A DNA stretch of 64,000 nucleotides, taken from positions 186,001 to 250,000 of the forward strand of contig NZ_JAJMPA010000001.1 in the NCBI RefSeq assembly GCF_020991475.1, read 5' to 3'. A program made the translations under genes and the position numbers. The stretch comes from Pedobacter sp. MC2016-14. GTDB taxonomy: Bacteria; Bacteroidota; Bacteroidia; Sphingobacteriales; Sphingobacteriaceae. The notes below the pieces were generated by a model. That model worked only from the letters and a program-made list of their open reading frames with translations. It was not told the origin of the DNA and searched no databases. Shown here piece after piece: positions 8,218 to 17,932 of the stretch (its first letter is position 1; the number at the start of each line of letters is the position of its first letter).

Positions 8218-11200
8218 ATGAGTATTTCAACCACCAGTATAAAGCGGCCGGTATTGGCCATTGTCATGAATTTAGCCATTCTCCTATTTGGGGTTATCGG
8301 CTATAATTTCCTGGGCGTAAGAGAGTTCCCAAACATAGACCCAACTGTAGTCTCTGTGCGAACATCTTATCCTGGTGCAAATTCAGACATTATAGAATCG
8401 CAGATTACGGAGCCGCTGGAGAAATCCATTAATGGGATAGACGGAATCAGGAACATCAGCTCTTCCAGCAACCAGGGAACCAGCAACATCACCATTGAAT
8501 TTAACCTGGATAAAAACATAGACGATGCCGCCAATGATGTGCGCGATAAGGTTTCGCAAGCGGCCAGAAGTTTACCCAAAGACATTGACGGGAACCCAGT
8601 GGTGAGTAAAGCCGATGCGAATTCTGATGCCATCATTACCATGACCGTGCAAAGCGACAAACGCAATGTAATGGAACTGAGTGATTATGCCGAAAATGTA
8701 ATAGCTGAAAGGCTACAAACCATTTCCGGTGTCAGCGCTATCCAAATTCAGGGTCAGCGTAAATATGCGATGCGTATCCGGATTGAACCGGATAAACTGG
8801 CTTCTTATGGTCTAACTACACAAGATATCGTTACCGCATTAGATAATGAAAATGTGGAGCTGCCTTCAGGAAAAATAACCGGTGCCAATACAGAGCTGAT
8901 TGTCAAAACCCTGGGTAAACTAACGAATGCAGAACAATTCAATAACCTGATCTTAAAATCAGACTCCAACAATGTAGTGCGGTTAAAAGACATCGGCTTT
9001 GCCCAGCTTGGTTCAGAAAATGAAGAAACGGTTTTGCGCGAATCTGGTAAACCCATGGTTGCCGTCGGCTTAATTCCGCAACCAGGAGCCAATTACCTGG
9101 ACATTTCGAAGGAGTTTGACACCCGTTTTGAGCAGCTTCAAAAAGACATTCCTAAAGACATTAGGCTCAACATATCTTTAGATACGACCAAATTCATCAA
9201 ATCATCTGTAACAGAAGTCGCGGAAACCATCATTCTGTCGCTGATATTGGTAATTATCATCATTTACTTGTTTTTCAGGGACTGGGCCATTGCCATCAGG
9301 CCATTAATTGACATTCCAGTATCATTGATTTTTACTTTTTTCATCATGTACATTTTTGGATTTTCTATCAATGTACTTTCTTTATTGGCCATTGTACTGG
9401 CAACGGGATTGGTGGTGGATGATGGAATTGTGGTTACCGAAAACATCTTTAAGAAAGTAGAAGAAGGCTATTCTCCATTTGAAGCTGCCATTAAAGGTTC
9501 AAACGAGATCTTTTTTGCGGTCATCTCCATTTCCATCACGCTTGCTGCCGTATTTTTACCCGTAATATTTTTACAGGGCTTTGTTGGACGGCTTTTCAGA
9601 GAGTTTGGGATCGTTATTGGTGCGGCGGTACTCATTTCAGCATTTGTTTCGCTCACTTTAACGCCAATGCTGAACGCCTACCTGATGAAAAAAACAGGCC
9701 ATGAGAAATCAAAGTTTTACAATTGGTCTGAACCTTATTTTGTAAAACTTAACGACAGTTACGCAGAAAACCTTAACAAATTTTTAGACCGAAAATGGCT
9801 CGCCATACCTATTATTGCCATCTGCATGGGCATGATTGCCTTATTTTGGAGCCTGGTACCAAAAGAAACTGCTCCATATGATGACCGCAGCGCCATCAAC
9901 ATGAATATTACGACACCAGAAGGCGCTTCGTTTGCGTATACCGATAGGTTTATGATGAAGGTACAACAGATGATCTCTGACTCTGTACCCGAAAAAAAGG
10001 TCAACATCACCATTACCTCTCCAGGATTTGGCGGTGCAGGATCAACAAACAGTGGCTTTGTAAGGATGGGCTTAACAGATCCGGGCGACCGTGAATTGTC
10101 ACAAGCGGAGGTCGCTGCCAGGCTAACTAAAATCACTAGAAAATACACTGAAGGAAAAGTTACGGTAACCCAGCAGCCCACCATCTCTGTAGGCAGGCGC
10201 GGAGGTTTGCCGGTAAATTACATCATCCAGGGACAGAACTTTGAGAAACTTAGGGAGAAAGTGCCGGTGTTTATGGATGAGGTTGCTAAAGACCCAACCT
10301 TTACCACATCTGATGTGAACCTTAAATTCAATAAACCAGAAATCAACCTGACGATAGACCGGGACAAGGCAAAAAACCTGGGGGTTTCCGCTTCAGATAT
10401 CGGACTGGCCTTACAGCTGGGCTTGAGCGGACAACGTTTCTCCTACTTTTTCACGAACGGAAAGCAGTATCAGGTGATTGGTCAGTTTGAAGTGGCCGAC
10501 CGGAAAGATCCTTTGGATTTAAGCTCGGTTTATGTTAAAAATGATAAAGGTCAGCTCATTCAGCTTGATAATGTAGTCAGTGCACAAGAGCAAAGCAGCC
10601 CGCCTCAACTTTACCGCAACAACCGTTTTACAGCTGCAACCGTATCCGCAGCACTAGCGCCCGGAAGCAGTATTGGTGATGGAATTGCAGCCATGGACAG
10701 GATTTCAGCGAAAGTACTTGACGAAACCTTTTCTACAGATCTGGGTGGTGAATCCAGAGATTTTAAAGAAAGTTCTTCCAATACCATGTTTGCTTTTGGC
10801 CTTGCATTGCTATTGGTTTACTTAATTCTTTCCGCTCAATTTGAAAGTTTCATAGACCCTATTATCATCATTATTACGGTACCCATGGCCGTTGCCGGAG
10901 CTTTGTTGTCGCTCTGGTTATTTGGACAAACCTGGAACATTTTTAGCCAGATTGGCACCATTATGCTCATTGGTCTGGTAACCAAAAACGGGATTTTAAT
11001 TGTAGAGTTTGCCAATCAGCTCAAAGAACAGGGTGCTTCAATTCATGATGCCATCAGGGAAGCCTCTGTTAATCGCCTCCGCCCAATATTAATGACCAGT
11101 CTTGCAATTGCCATCGGTGCATTACCTATTGCCATGGCATTGGGTGCGGCCGCAAAAAGCCGGATGGGGATGGGAATTGTTATTGTAGGCGGCACTACCT

Positions 11201-11316
11201 TTTCATTGGTACTTACCCTGTTTGTAATTCCGGCCATCTATTCTTACTGGAGCAAACCACATAAAGTGAATATAGAATTAAAAGAATACTTAGACAAATC
11301 ACCAGATGAAAATTAA
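8218..11316 (+). CDS. RND multidrug efflux permease (HAE1/AcrB type)
   Basis: A 1032-residue inner membrane proton/drug antiporter. It has the duplicated RND plan: an N-terminal helix, a large periplasmic loop, a block of six helices, then the same again. The proton-relay aspartates lie in GLVVDDGIVVTENIF near residue 400. The family signature GANSDIIESQITEPLE is near residue 55. The second half has GLVTKNGILIVEFANQ. Sequence style (MexF/MdtB-like) suggests broad substrates, but substrates cannot be read. It overlaps the channel gene by 11 nt, so translation is probably coupled. Confidence 0.95.
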   Translation: MSISTTSIKRPVLAIVMNLAILLFGVIGYNFLGVREFPNIDPTVVSVRTSYPGANSDIIESQITEPLEKSINGIDGIRNISSSSNQGTSNITIEFNLDKNIDDAANDVRDKVSQAARSLPKDIDGNPVVSKADANSDAIITMTVQSDKRNVMELSDYAENVIAERLQTISGVSAIQIQGQRKYAMRIRIEPDKLASYGLTTQDIVTALDNENVELPSGKITGANTELIVKTLGKLTNAEQFNNLILKSDSNNVVRLKDIGFAQLGSENEETVLRESGKPMVAVGLIPQPGANYLDISKEFDTRFEQLQKDIPKDIRLNISLDTTKFIKSSVTEVAETIILSLILVIIIIYLFFRDWAIAIRPLIDIPVSLIFTFFIMYIFGFSINVLSLLAIVLATGLVVDDGIVVTENIFKKVEEGYSPFEAAIKGSNEIFFAVISISITLAAVFLPVIFLQGFVGRLFREFGIVIGAAVLISAFVSLTLTPMLNAYLMKKTGHEKSKFYNWSEPYFVKLNDSYAENLNKFLDRKWLAIPIIAICMGMIALFWSLVPKETAPYDDRSAINMNITTPEGASFAYTDRFMMKVQQMISDSVPEKKVNITITSPGFGGAGSTNSGFVRMGLTDPGDRELSQAEVAARLTKITRKYTEGKVTVTQQPTISVGRRGGLPVNYIIQGQNFEKLREKVPVFMDEVAKDPTFTTSDVNLKFNKPEINLTIDRDKAKNLGVSASDIGLALQLGLSGQRFSYFFTNGKQYQVIGQFEVADRKDPLDLSSVYVKNDKGQLIQLDNVVSAQEQSSPPQLYRNNRFTAATVSAALAPGSSIGDGIAAMDRISAKVLDETFSTDLGGESRDFKESSSNTMFAFGLALLLVYLILSAQFESFIDPIIIIITVPMAVAGALLSLWLFGQTWNIFSQIGTIMLIGLVTKNGILIVEFANQLKEQGASIHDAIREASVNRLRPILMTSLAIAIGALPIAMALGAAAKSRMGMGIVIVGGTTFSLVLTLFVIPAIYSYWSKPHKVNIELKEYLDKSPDEN

Positions 11317-12619
11317 AGCCCTATTATTTGCATTCGCATTGTTTGCCGGCTTGATTGAACAGGCTGCTGCACAGGAAAGGCTAACGCTTGAGGAAGCCAT
11401 AGCCACCGCTTTAAAAAACAATTACGACATCAAACTCATCAACAACGACCTGCTTGTTGCTAAAAACAATGTAAATCCAGGCAATGCAGGACTTTTACCG
11501 GCCCTGGATGCAAGTTTTACCGAGGGCGGAAGTCTGCAAAATACCACCCGTACACAAAGTACCGGCGCCCAGCAAACTTTAAATGGCATTAGAAACACCA
11601 ATATGAGCTATGGTGTGGCCCTGGGCTGGACCATTTTTGATGGTTTCCAAATGTTTGCAAATTACGATAGACTTAAAGAATTACAAAAACAAGGCGAAGT
11701 CAATGCCAGGGCCACCATATTAACCACCATAAGTGATGTGGTCAATGCCTATTTCATGGTAGTAAAGCAACAACAGCTGGTGCTGGCAAAAGACAGTGCG
11801 CTTGATGTTTCTAAATTGCGTTTGAGGATTGCCAACAGCAAACTGGAAATTGGCCGGGGTTCTAAGCTAGACGTACTCAGTGCTACTGTAGATTACAATA
11901 CAGATACATCTTCCTATTTACAGGAAAAAAACCTGTTAAAGACTTCAAAAGTAAGCCTCAATCAAATTATGGCAAGAAACCTGAACGACGATTTTCTTGT
12001 TCAGGACAACATCAACATTACAAGCGATTTGAATTACACTGCCCTGGCTACCCAAATGGAACAACTGAACCCCGACCTACAAAATGCTTTTATCAGCAAA
12101 AAACTGGCTGAGTTGAACTTAAAACAAGTTAGAGGGCAGCGTTACCCAACCATAGGTATAAACGGAGGCTATGAAGTACAGCGTAGTGCCAGCCCCACAG
12201 GATTTAATACCCAGCAACGTGCAAAAGGTTTAACTTATGGCTTAACTGCCAGTTTGAATTTGTTTAATGGCTTTTTACAACGACAGAATGAGCGGAATGC
12301 AAAAATTCAGATCAATTCGTCTGAGTTATTGCTGAGCAAAACCAAACAGGACATTAATGCCCAGTTACTATCTGCCTATCAAAATTACCAAACCAACCTG
12401 GATTTACTTAAAATAGAAAGCAAAAACGTAGAAGTTGCCAGGCAAAATCTAGACATCACATTAGAAAAATACCGTTTGGGAAGTATAGCACCATTGGAAT
12501 TGAGAGAGGCGCAACGCAATGCTATTGACGCAGTAACCAGATTCCTTGAAGCTCAATATCAGGCAAAACTTACTGAAATCAATTTGAAAGAAATTAGTGG
12601 CACTTTAAATGTTCAATAA
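11306..12619 (+). CDS. TolC family outer membrane efflux channel
   Basis: A 437-residue outer membrane factor completing the tripartite pump. The signal peptide MKIKALLFAFALFAGLIEQAAAQ ends near residue 23. The mature start RLTLEEAIATALKNNYDIKL is the classic TolC repeat opening, and the pattern recurs in the second half (LNPDLQNAFISKKLAELNLKQ). Long amphipathic helices rich in Gln, Asn and Leu form the expected tunnel. There is no lipobox Cys, unlike the channel of the second pump at 27435-28865. Last gene of the operon. Confidence 0.93.
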   Translation: MKIKALLFAFALFAGLIEQAAAQERLTLEEAIATALKNNYDIKLINNDLLVAKNNVNPGNAGLLPALDASFTEGGSLQNTTRTQSTGAQQTLNGIRNTNMSYGVALGWTIFDGFQMFANYDRLKELQKQGEVNARATILTTISDVVNAYFMVVKQQQLVLAKDSALDVSKLRLRIANSKLEIGRGSKLDVLSATVDYNTDTSSYLQEKNLLKTSKVSLNQIMARNLNDDFLVQDNINITSDLNYTALATQMEQLNPDLQNAFISKKLAELNLKQVRGQRYPTIGINGGYEVQRSASPTGFNTQQRAKGLTYGLTASLNLFNGFLQRQNERNAKIQINSSELLLSKTKQDINAQLLSAYQNYQTNLDLLKIESKNVEVARQNLDITLEKYRLGSIAPLELREAQRNAIDAVTRFLEAQYQAKLTEINLKEISGTLNVQ

Positions 12620-12637
12620 GATTACTATTTTTAGCGC

Positions 12638-13498
12638 ATGATTTTAGTAGCAGACAGTGGCTCTTCAAAAACAGACTGGATGGGATATAGTCCGGAAGGA
12701 ACTATCAGTTTTAGTACAACGGGCATCAACCCTTACTTTTTAACCGCACAGGATATTTACAGGCTTTTTTCAAAAAAGAAAGATGTAGCTGCTTACGCAG
12801 ATCAGGTAAAAGAGATTTATTTTTTTGGTGCCGGATGTTCCTCACCAGATAAACATGAAGTAGTTTCCAACGGCTTGTCTATGTTTTTCCCAAATGCTTT
12901 TATCAGTGTAGATCATGACATGATCGGATCGGCATACGCAACCTGTGGAGATGAAAAAGGCCTGACTTGCATTTTAGGAACAGGATCTAACATTTCATAT
13001 TTTGATGGGCAGGTACTGCACACCGGTAAAAATGGCATGGGTTATGTTTTGGGTGATGAAGGATCAGGCACCTGGTTCGGTCGCAAACTCATTACCAGCT
13101 ATTTGTATGGCCATATGCCTGCCGAATTGGGCAAGGCTTTTTTTGCGGAGCACCAGGTAGATAAAGAAACTGTAATTACCAATGTATACCAGCAGCCCTC
13201 ACCTAATGTATACCTGGCCGGCATCAGCAGGTTTATGGCAAACCACAGGGCGCACCCTTTCATCATTCAAATCTTAAAGCAGGGTTTTCAGGAGTTTGTA
13301 GATACGAATATCAGAGATTATACGGACTATAAAAGTCTAGAGTGTCATTTTGTTGGCTCAATCGCTTATTTTTATCAGGACATCTTAAGAGCAGTTTGTG
13401 CGGAGAATGGTGTCAAAGCAGGAAACATTCTTCAAAAGCCAATTGAGGGTATTTACAATTATATTCTTAAAAAAGAAGGATTACTGGTTAAGGATTAG
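12638..13498 (+). CDS. BadF/BadG-type ATPase, probable N-acetylglucosamine/amino-sugar kinase
   Basis: A 286-residue ASKHA-fold kinase. The N-terminus MILVADSGSSKTDWMGYS is the phosphate-1 loop of the BadF/NAGK group. ILGTGSNISYFDG near residue 110 is the phosphate-2 loop, followed by GYVLGDEGSGTWFGRKL, a strong NAGK-type signature. It would phosphorylate N-acetylglucosamine or a related amino sugar from wall recycling. It starts 18 nt after the TolC gene and could be cotranscribed, although no functional link to efflux is evident. murQ, of the same pathway, is 20 kb away. The exact sugar is inferred. Confidence 0.85.
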   Translation: MILVADSGSSKTDWMGYSPEGTISFSTTGINPYFLTAQDIYRLFSKKKDVAAYADQVKEIYFFGAGCSSPDKHEVVSNGLSMFFPNAFISVDHDMIGSAYATCGDEKGLTCILGTGSNISYFDGQVLHTGKNGMGYVLGDEGSGTWFGRKLITSYLYGHMPAELGKAFFAEHQVDKETVITNVYQQPSPNVYLAGISRFMANHRAHPFIIQILKQGFQEFVDTNIRDYTDYKSLECHFVGSIAYFYQDILRAVCAENGVKAGNILQKPIEGIYNYILKKEGLLVKD

Positions 13499-13537
13499 GG
13501 AAATTTGTACTTTCGGTTTAAGTTTGATTCCGGCAAT

Positions 13538-16500
13538 ATGACCAAAAGTTCCTTTCTAAAGTACACTTTACCATTTTTTACGGCATGGATTGGTTTGACT
13601 GCCGGTTTAAATGCACAGGTAAACAATCCACGTGTAACCAATACCGCATTTCTGGAAAAAAACGGGATTGAGCTAAGAGAAAAAAGCACAGCACAAAGAA
13701 CTGTTGCTTTGGCCAGGGCTAAAGAAAAAGGCTGGCCAGTATCCATAAGGAGGCAAAATGGGCGTATCTTGGTGTTACAGCGTATTGACGCACTGGGCTT
13801 ACCCATATATTATGCAACCGACAACAATGCCCTTTCTGCCATTACCACAGGAACAAATACCTTATATACAGGAGGAAGTTTAGGACTGTCATTGAGCGGC
13901 AGTAGCTTAACAGGAACAAAAGCTGCTTTATGGGATGGCGGTGCTGTGCTAACCAACCATATTGAATTTGGCACCGGAAGGGTTGAAATTAAAGATAATA
14001 CCACCGCTACCTCTACACACTCTACTCACGTTGCCGGAACAATGATAGCTTCGGGCATCAATGCTGCAGCCAGAGGAATGGCTTATGCATTGCCTAAATT
14101 ATCTTCTTTTGATTTTACCAACGACAATGCTGAAATGTCTGCCAACGCCGCCACCTTATTGATTTCCAATCATTCTTATGGCGTGATTGCTGGCTGGGAC
14201 CTGAATACAGATGTATCGCCACAACGCTGGGAATTTTATGGTAGAGCGGGCGCCAATGAAGATTATAAATTTGGCTATTACGACGATGATGCCGCAGCCT
14301 GGGATAGGATTTGCTACAATGCGCCTTACTACCTACCCGTTAAATCTGCCGGAAACAACCGCTCCGTTAATGGTCCTGCTGTTGGCGCAACTTATTACAG
14401 ATACAATACGGCTGGGACATTTATCAACGCAGGACCTCGCCCCACCGGGATCAGCAGTAACAACGGCTATGACATCATCTCTACTTCCGGCAATGCAAAA
14501 AACATATTAACCGTAGGTGCAATTGGACCACTTAGTGGCGGGCCAGCATCAGCATCTACAGCAGCCATTACATCATTTAGCAGCTGGGGGCCTACAGACG
14601 ACGGACGGATTAAGCCGGATCTGGTAGGTAATGGCTCTAATGTAACTTCTACCAGCGATGCCAGTGTAAATGCCTATATTACCTATTCAGGGACTTCTAT
14701 GGCCGCTCCTAACGTGAGTGGGTCTCTGCTCCTGCTGCAAGAATTATATAGCCAGAAGAATAATGGCGCTTTTATGCGTGCTGCTACCCTTAAAGGGCTA
14801 GCAATTGGTACTGCTGCTGATGCTGGTAATGCCGGCCCAGACTACATCTACGGATGGGGTTTATTGAATATGCAGGAGGCCGCTACCTTAATTTTAGACA
14901 ACGGTACTAAAAGCAGAATGACAGAAAATGCGCTGGCTCAAGGTCAGTCTCAAGACCTTGTTGTTATTGCTTCTGGCAATGGACCATTAAAGGCTACCAT
15001 TAGCTGGACAGATCCGGCAGCAAATCCTGTAACCACAGAAAATGCCTTGAATAATCCCATAGCAAGACTGGTAAATGACCTTGACCTTCGTGTGATTCAG
15101 GGAAGCAGTACTTTTACACCCTGGATTTTAAACCCTGCAAGTCCCTCAACAGCGGCTACAAAAGGAGATAACTTTAGAGACAATGTAGAGCAGGTCTTGA
15201 TTGCAGATGCAGTACCGGGAAGAAGTTACACCATCCGCGTCAGTCATAAAGGCACTTTACAAAGTGGACCACAGGCTTATTCGTTAATTTTATCTGGCAT
15301 TGGCGGAAGCAACTATTGCAGTTCAGCACCTACCAGTTCTGCAGATTCAAAAATCACGAATTTTAGTCTAAGCAATATCAACAATACTACGGCAACAGGC
15401 TGCAGCACCTACTCTGACTTCAGCTCCATGAGCATTAACCTGGAAAAAGGAGTAAGTTATCCCTTAAGTTTATCGCTTGGTACTTGCGGCAACAACTTTA
15501 ATAAGGTTGCTAAAATATATGCAGACTGGAATGGCGATGGTGACTTTACTGACGCCGGGGAACTGATTGGAACTTCAACCGTAATTTCTGCGGCAGGGAC
15601 TTACACCACCACAATTACCGTTCCTGGAAACGTTAACCCTGAACACTATTCGCTGTTAAGGGTAGTATTAGTAGAGACTAGCGATGCAGGCACCGTTAAT
15701 CCTTGCGGAAACTATGCCAAAGGAGAAACCCAGGACTACCGCATCAAATTCCTTACACCAGCAGTTGACCCCGGTATTAAAGCCATTGTAGACCCTACAG
15801 CAACTCTGTGTGCAAACACAGCCCAAACGGTTAAAGTAACGCTGAAAAATTATGGTGCACAGGCCGTCAGTAACCTTCCGGTAATGGTTGTGGTCAGGGA
15901 AAATACCACTATTGTAGCTACGCTAATTGGAACCTTTACGGGAACACTTGCGAGTATGGCAGAAAGCAGCTTCCTCCTTCCGGGAAGTTTTAATGCTGAG
16001 GCGGGCAAAAGTTATAGCATAACGGCAAGTATTACCCAAGCTGGTGATGCAGATGCCGGAAATAATCAATTGTCGACAAATGTACAGGTAAATATGCCTC
16101 CTATCGTCTCGGCAGATAGCAAGGCCTACTTCTGCAACTCTTTCAATTCTTATGCGCTTACTTCATCAGGGCAAGGAACGGTATATTGGTACAAAACAGC
16201 TAATGCTACTGTCCCTTTTGCTTATGGGAGTGCTGTAACCACGATGGAGGCACCTGAGAACAATACCTATTACGCTGGGTTGAATGATTATAGAAGTGAG
16301 GCGGGCCCTAAAACAAAAGCGACCTTTCCTAGCGGCAATTATAATTCCTTTGATCCAGCAGTACTGGTTACCACTTTGGCACCAGTTGTAATCGAAAGCG
16401 CAAGATTGTACATCGGAAATTCTGGCAGGATTAAATTTTCTGTAATCAACGGTTTAGGAGTCGAAGTATCCAGTAATACCCTTAGCGTAACTGCAACCAG

Positions 16501-17278
16501 GACTACGCCTGCCGCTGGCGAGTCGACTAATGACGCTAATGATCAGGGACAGGTTTATCCATTGAATCTTACCTTTCCTACAGCAGGAAATTATACCATA
16601 ACACTGGAATATTTTGATGGCGCAACTATTTTCAGAAATTACCCCGTTACCACACAATACCCCTATGCTTCAGCTTTGGATTTGTTAAAAATTACTGGAA
16701 ATACCGCAGCCACTAATTCTGGCGCATATTACTATTATTTTTATGACATTAAGGTAAAATCGACTGGCTGTAGCAGTACAGAAAAAATAGCTGTTCCTTT
16801 AACTTCTTCTACCATTACCAATATAAATGGAGAACTCTCTGTTAGTGGTACAGGAACCTATCAATGGTATTTAAACGGGGTGCTAATTACAGGAGCTACT
16901 GCAAAAACCTACAAGCCTTTACAGAATGGAAAGTATACCGTTGATGTTACCGTATCAGGCGGATGTGTGCTCAGATCAGGAGAATATACCTATACGAACA
17001 TTTCAACAAATGCTGGTGAATTGGATATTAACTTAAAAGCTTATCCAGTACCCACGGACGGAGAGCTGAACCTGAATTTCAGCATACCTGTTGAGGGTGA
17101 TTTTACAATTGTACTTAGCAACATGATGGGACAACAGGTATTTAAAGAGAGCAGGGCTAATTATCTGGGCTTTTTCAGCACCAGGATAAAAATGAACCAT
17201 CTGACTAATGGCGTCTATATCCTCACAGTGAGATCTGGTAATAAGAAATTTAGTCGCAAGGTGACACTGATAAAGTAA
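13538..17278 (+). CDS. Secreted S8 subtilase with GEVED and T9SS sorting domain
   Basis: A 1246-residue exported serine protease. I chose ATG 13538 (MTKSSFLKYTLPFFTAWIG, signal peptide ending near LNAQ) because the frame upstream starts only with TTG inside a promoter-like TACTTTCG box. The catalytic triad is Asp133 (LWDGGAV), His161 (HSTHVAGTM) and Ser387 (YSGTSMAAPN), with an oxyanion Asn in SAGNN. Beyond the protease come a jelly-roll-like part, a GEVED domain with a calcium-loop-like DWNGDGDF (about 660-735), a CARDB-like domain (about 745-860) and Ig-like segments. The last 80 residues form a T9SS type A sorting domain (LKAYPVPTDGELNLNF ... SRKVTLIK). It is probably surface-anchored or released. 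The 3' end overlaps the convergent GAF gene by 29 nt. Confidence 0.92.
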   Translation: MTKSSFLKYTLPFFTAWIGLTAGLNAQVNNPRVTNTAFLEKNGIELREKSTAQRTVALARAKEKGWPVSIRRQNGRILVLQRIDALGLPIYYATDNNALSAITTGTNTLYTGGSLGLSLSGSSLTGTKAALWDGGAVLTNHIEFGTGRVEIKDNTTATSTHSTHVAGTMIASGINAAARGMAYALPKLSSFDFTNDNAEMSANAATLLISNHSYGVIAGWDLNTDVSPQRWEFYGRAGANEDYKFGYYDDDAAAWDRICYNAPYYLPVKSAGNNRSVNGPAVGATYYRYNTAGTFINAGPRPTGISSNNGYDIISTSGNAKNILTVGAIGPLSGGPASASTAAITSFSSWGPTDDGRIKPDLVGNGSNVTSTSDASVNAYITYSGTSMAAPNVSGSLLLLQELYSQKNNGAFMRAATLKGLAIGTAADAGNAGPDYIYGWGLLNMQEAATLILDNGTKSRMTENALAQGQSQDLVVIASGNGPLKATISWTDPAANPVTTENALNNPIARLVNDLDLRVIQGSSTFTPWILNPASPSTAATKGDNFRDNVEQVLIADAVPGRSYTIRVSHKGTLQSGPQAYSLILSGIGGSNYCSSAPTSSADSKITNFSLSNINNTTATGCSTYSDFSSMSINLEKGVSYPLSLSLGTCGNNFNKVAKIYADWNGDGDFTDAGELIGTSTVISAAGTYTTTITVPGNVNPEHYSLLRVVLVETSDAGTVNPCGNYAKGETQDYRIKFLTPAVDPGIKAIVDPTATLCANTAQTVKVTLKNYGAQAVSNLPVMVVVRENTTIVATLIGTFTGTLASMAESSFLLPGSFNAEAGKSYSITASITQAGDADAGNNQLSTNVQVNMPPIVSADSKAYFCNSFNSYALTSSGQGTVYWYKTANATVPFAYGSAVTTMEAPENNTYYAGLNDYRSEAGPKTKATFPSGNYNSFDPAVLVTTLAPVVIESARLYIGNSGRIKFSVINGLGVEVSSNTLSVTATRTTPAAGESTNDANDQGQVYPLNLTFPTAGNYTITLEYFDGATIFRNYPVTTQYPYASALDLLKITGNTAATNSGAYYYYFYDIKVKSTGCSSTEKIAVPLTSSTITNINGELSVSGTGTYQWYLNGVLITGATAKTYKPLQNGKYTVDVTVSGGCVLRSGEYTYTNISTNAGELDINLKAYPVPTDGELNLNFSIPVEGDFTIVLSNMMGQQVFKESRANYLGFFSTRIKMNHLTNGVYILTVRSGNKKFSRKVTLIK

Positions 17279-17666
17279 GTTCACAGATTTTTTCGGCAAT
17301 TCTATTGAGACTAGCTTTATCCTCTTCTGTAAAACAACGGGGATTGTAGCAGGCTACACATATAAATCCTCTGTTTAAGCCCTCTGAACAACTAATGGGT
17401 ACTGAAGCGTAAAAGCGGAATCCATGTTCTGCAGATGAAACGGCATTTAAAAGTATAGCAGGATCACTAATGCCATTTGTAGAGGCAATTGTCCAAAAAC
17501 CCTGTTCAAAATTTTGACTATTTTCTAAATTATTAGTTAGCTGATTTGTGCCAGCAAAATTTATTAGTACCGCAGATACGTCCAGTAGTTCTGCCGCTTC
17601 CACAACCAGTTCGGTAACCACTGGAATAGCACCGGCGCTTTTAACAATATAATCCTTCATTCCCAT
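17250..17666 (-). CDS. Small GAF domain protein
   Basis: A 138-residue stand-alone GAF-like protein with no signal peptide or membrane segment. The core pattern AAELLDVSAVLINFAG ... GFRFYASVPISCSEGLNRGFICVACYNPRCFTEEDKASL matches the GAF fold, where the last part is the usual 'G-xx-CV-D-xPR-F' region. It resembles the GAF part of the hybrid kinase at 61464. A ligand or signalling partner cannot be inferred. Its 3' end overlaps the subtilase 3' end by 29 nt on the opposite strand. Confidence 0.75.
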   Translation of the reverse strand: MGMKDYIVKSAGAIPVVTELVVEAAELLDVSAVLINFAGTNQLTNNLENSQNFEQGFWTIASTNGISDPAILLNAVSSAEHGFRFYASVPISCSEGLNRGFICVACYNPRCFTEEDKASLNRIAEKICELTLSVSPCD

Positions 17667-17805
17667 TAAATGCTCGATTTACAATTTCCATTCCAAAAAG
17701 ACAAACGTTTTGATATAACTGATTGTTTGCGTGCACATTCATACAATTAAAAGTTCTAAGGCCTAGATAAGCACTTGACAACTAATCTACACAACTTAAT
17801 CAACT

Positions 17806-17854
17806 AACACTAAAGTGTTTAAGATATTTTTAAGTGCCTGATAAAATATCAGGC
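17806..17854. promoter_or_regulatory. Two palindromes upstream of the type B surface protein
   Basis: A symmetric AACACT-AA-AGTGTT (17806-17819) could be an operator. A perfect 8-bp hairpin GCCTGATA-AAA-TATCAGGC (17836-17854) follows 16 nt later. Both lie within the 266-nt gap between the divergent GAF gene and the 17933 gene. The hairpin has no adjacent T-run on the plus strand, so it is not an obvious terminator. Confidence 0.4.
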
Positions 17855-17932
17855 TAAAACTCACTCTTTTTCATAACTTTTAACAATCTTTACCTCTAAA
17901 TAAATGATAACCTGACATTTTACATTTTAAGT

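Noticed and set aside
8367..11237. Several antisense frames of 60-140 residues within the RND permease
   Set aside because: Antisense shadows of a strongly conserved coding region; composition mirrors the sense codons.
13505..13537. TTG start of the large subtilase
   Set aside because: Lies in a promoter-like box; the ATG at 13538 directly precedes a proper signal peptide.
13810..14004. Antisense frame within the subtilase gene
   Set aside because: No start context or motif; lies wholly inside the protease domain coding sequence.
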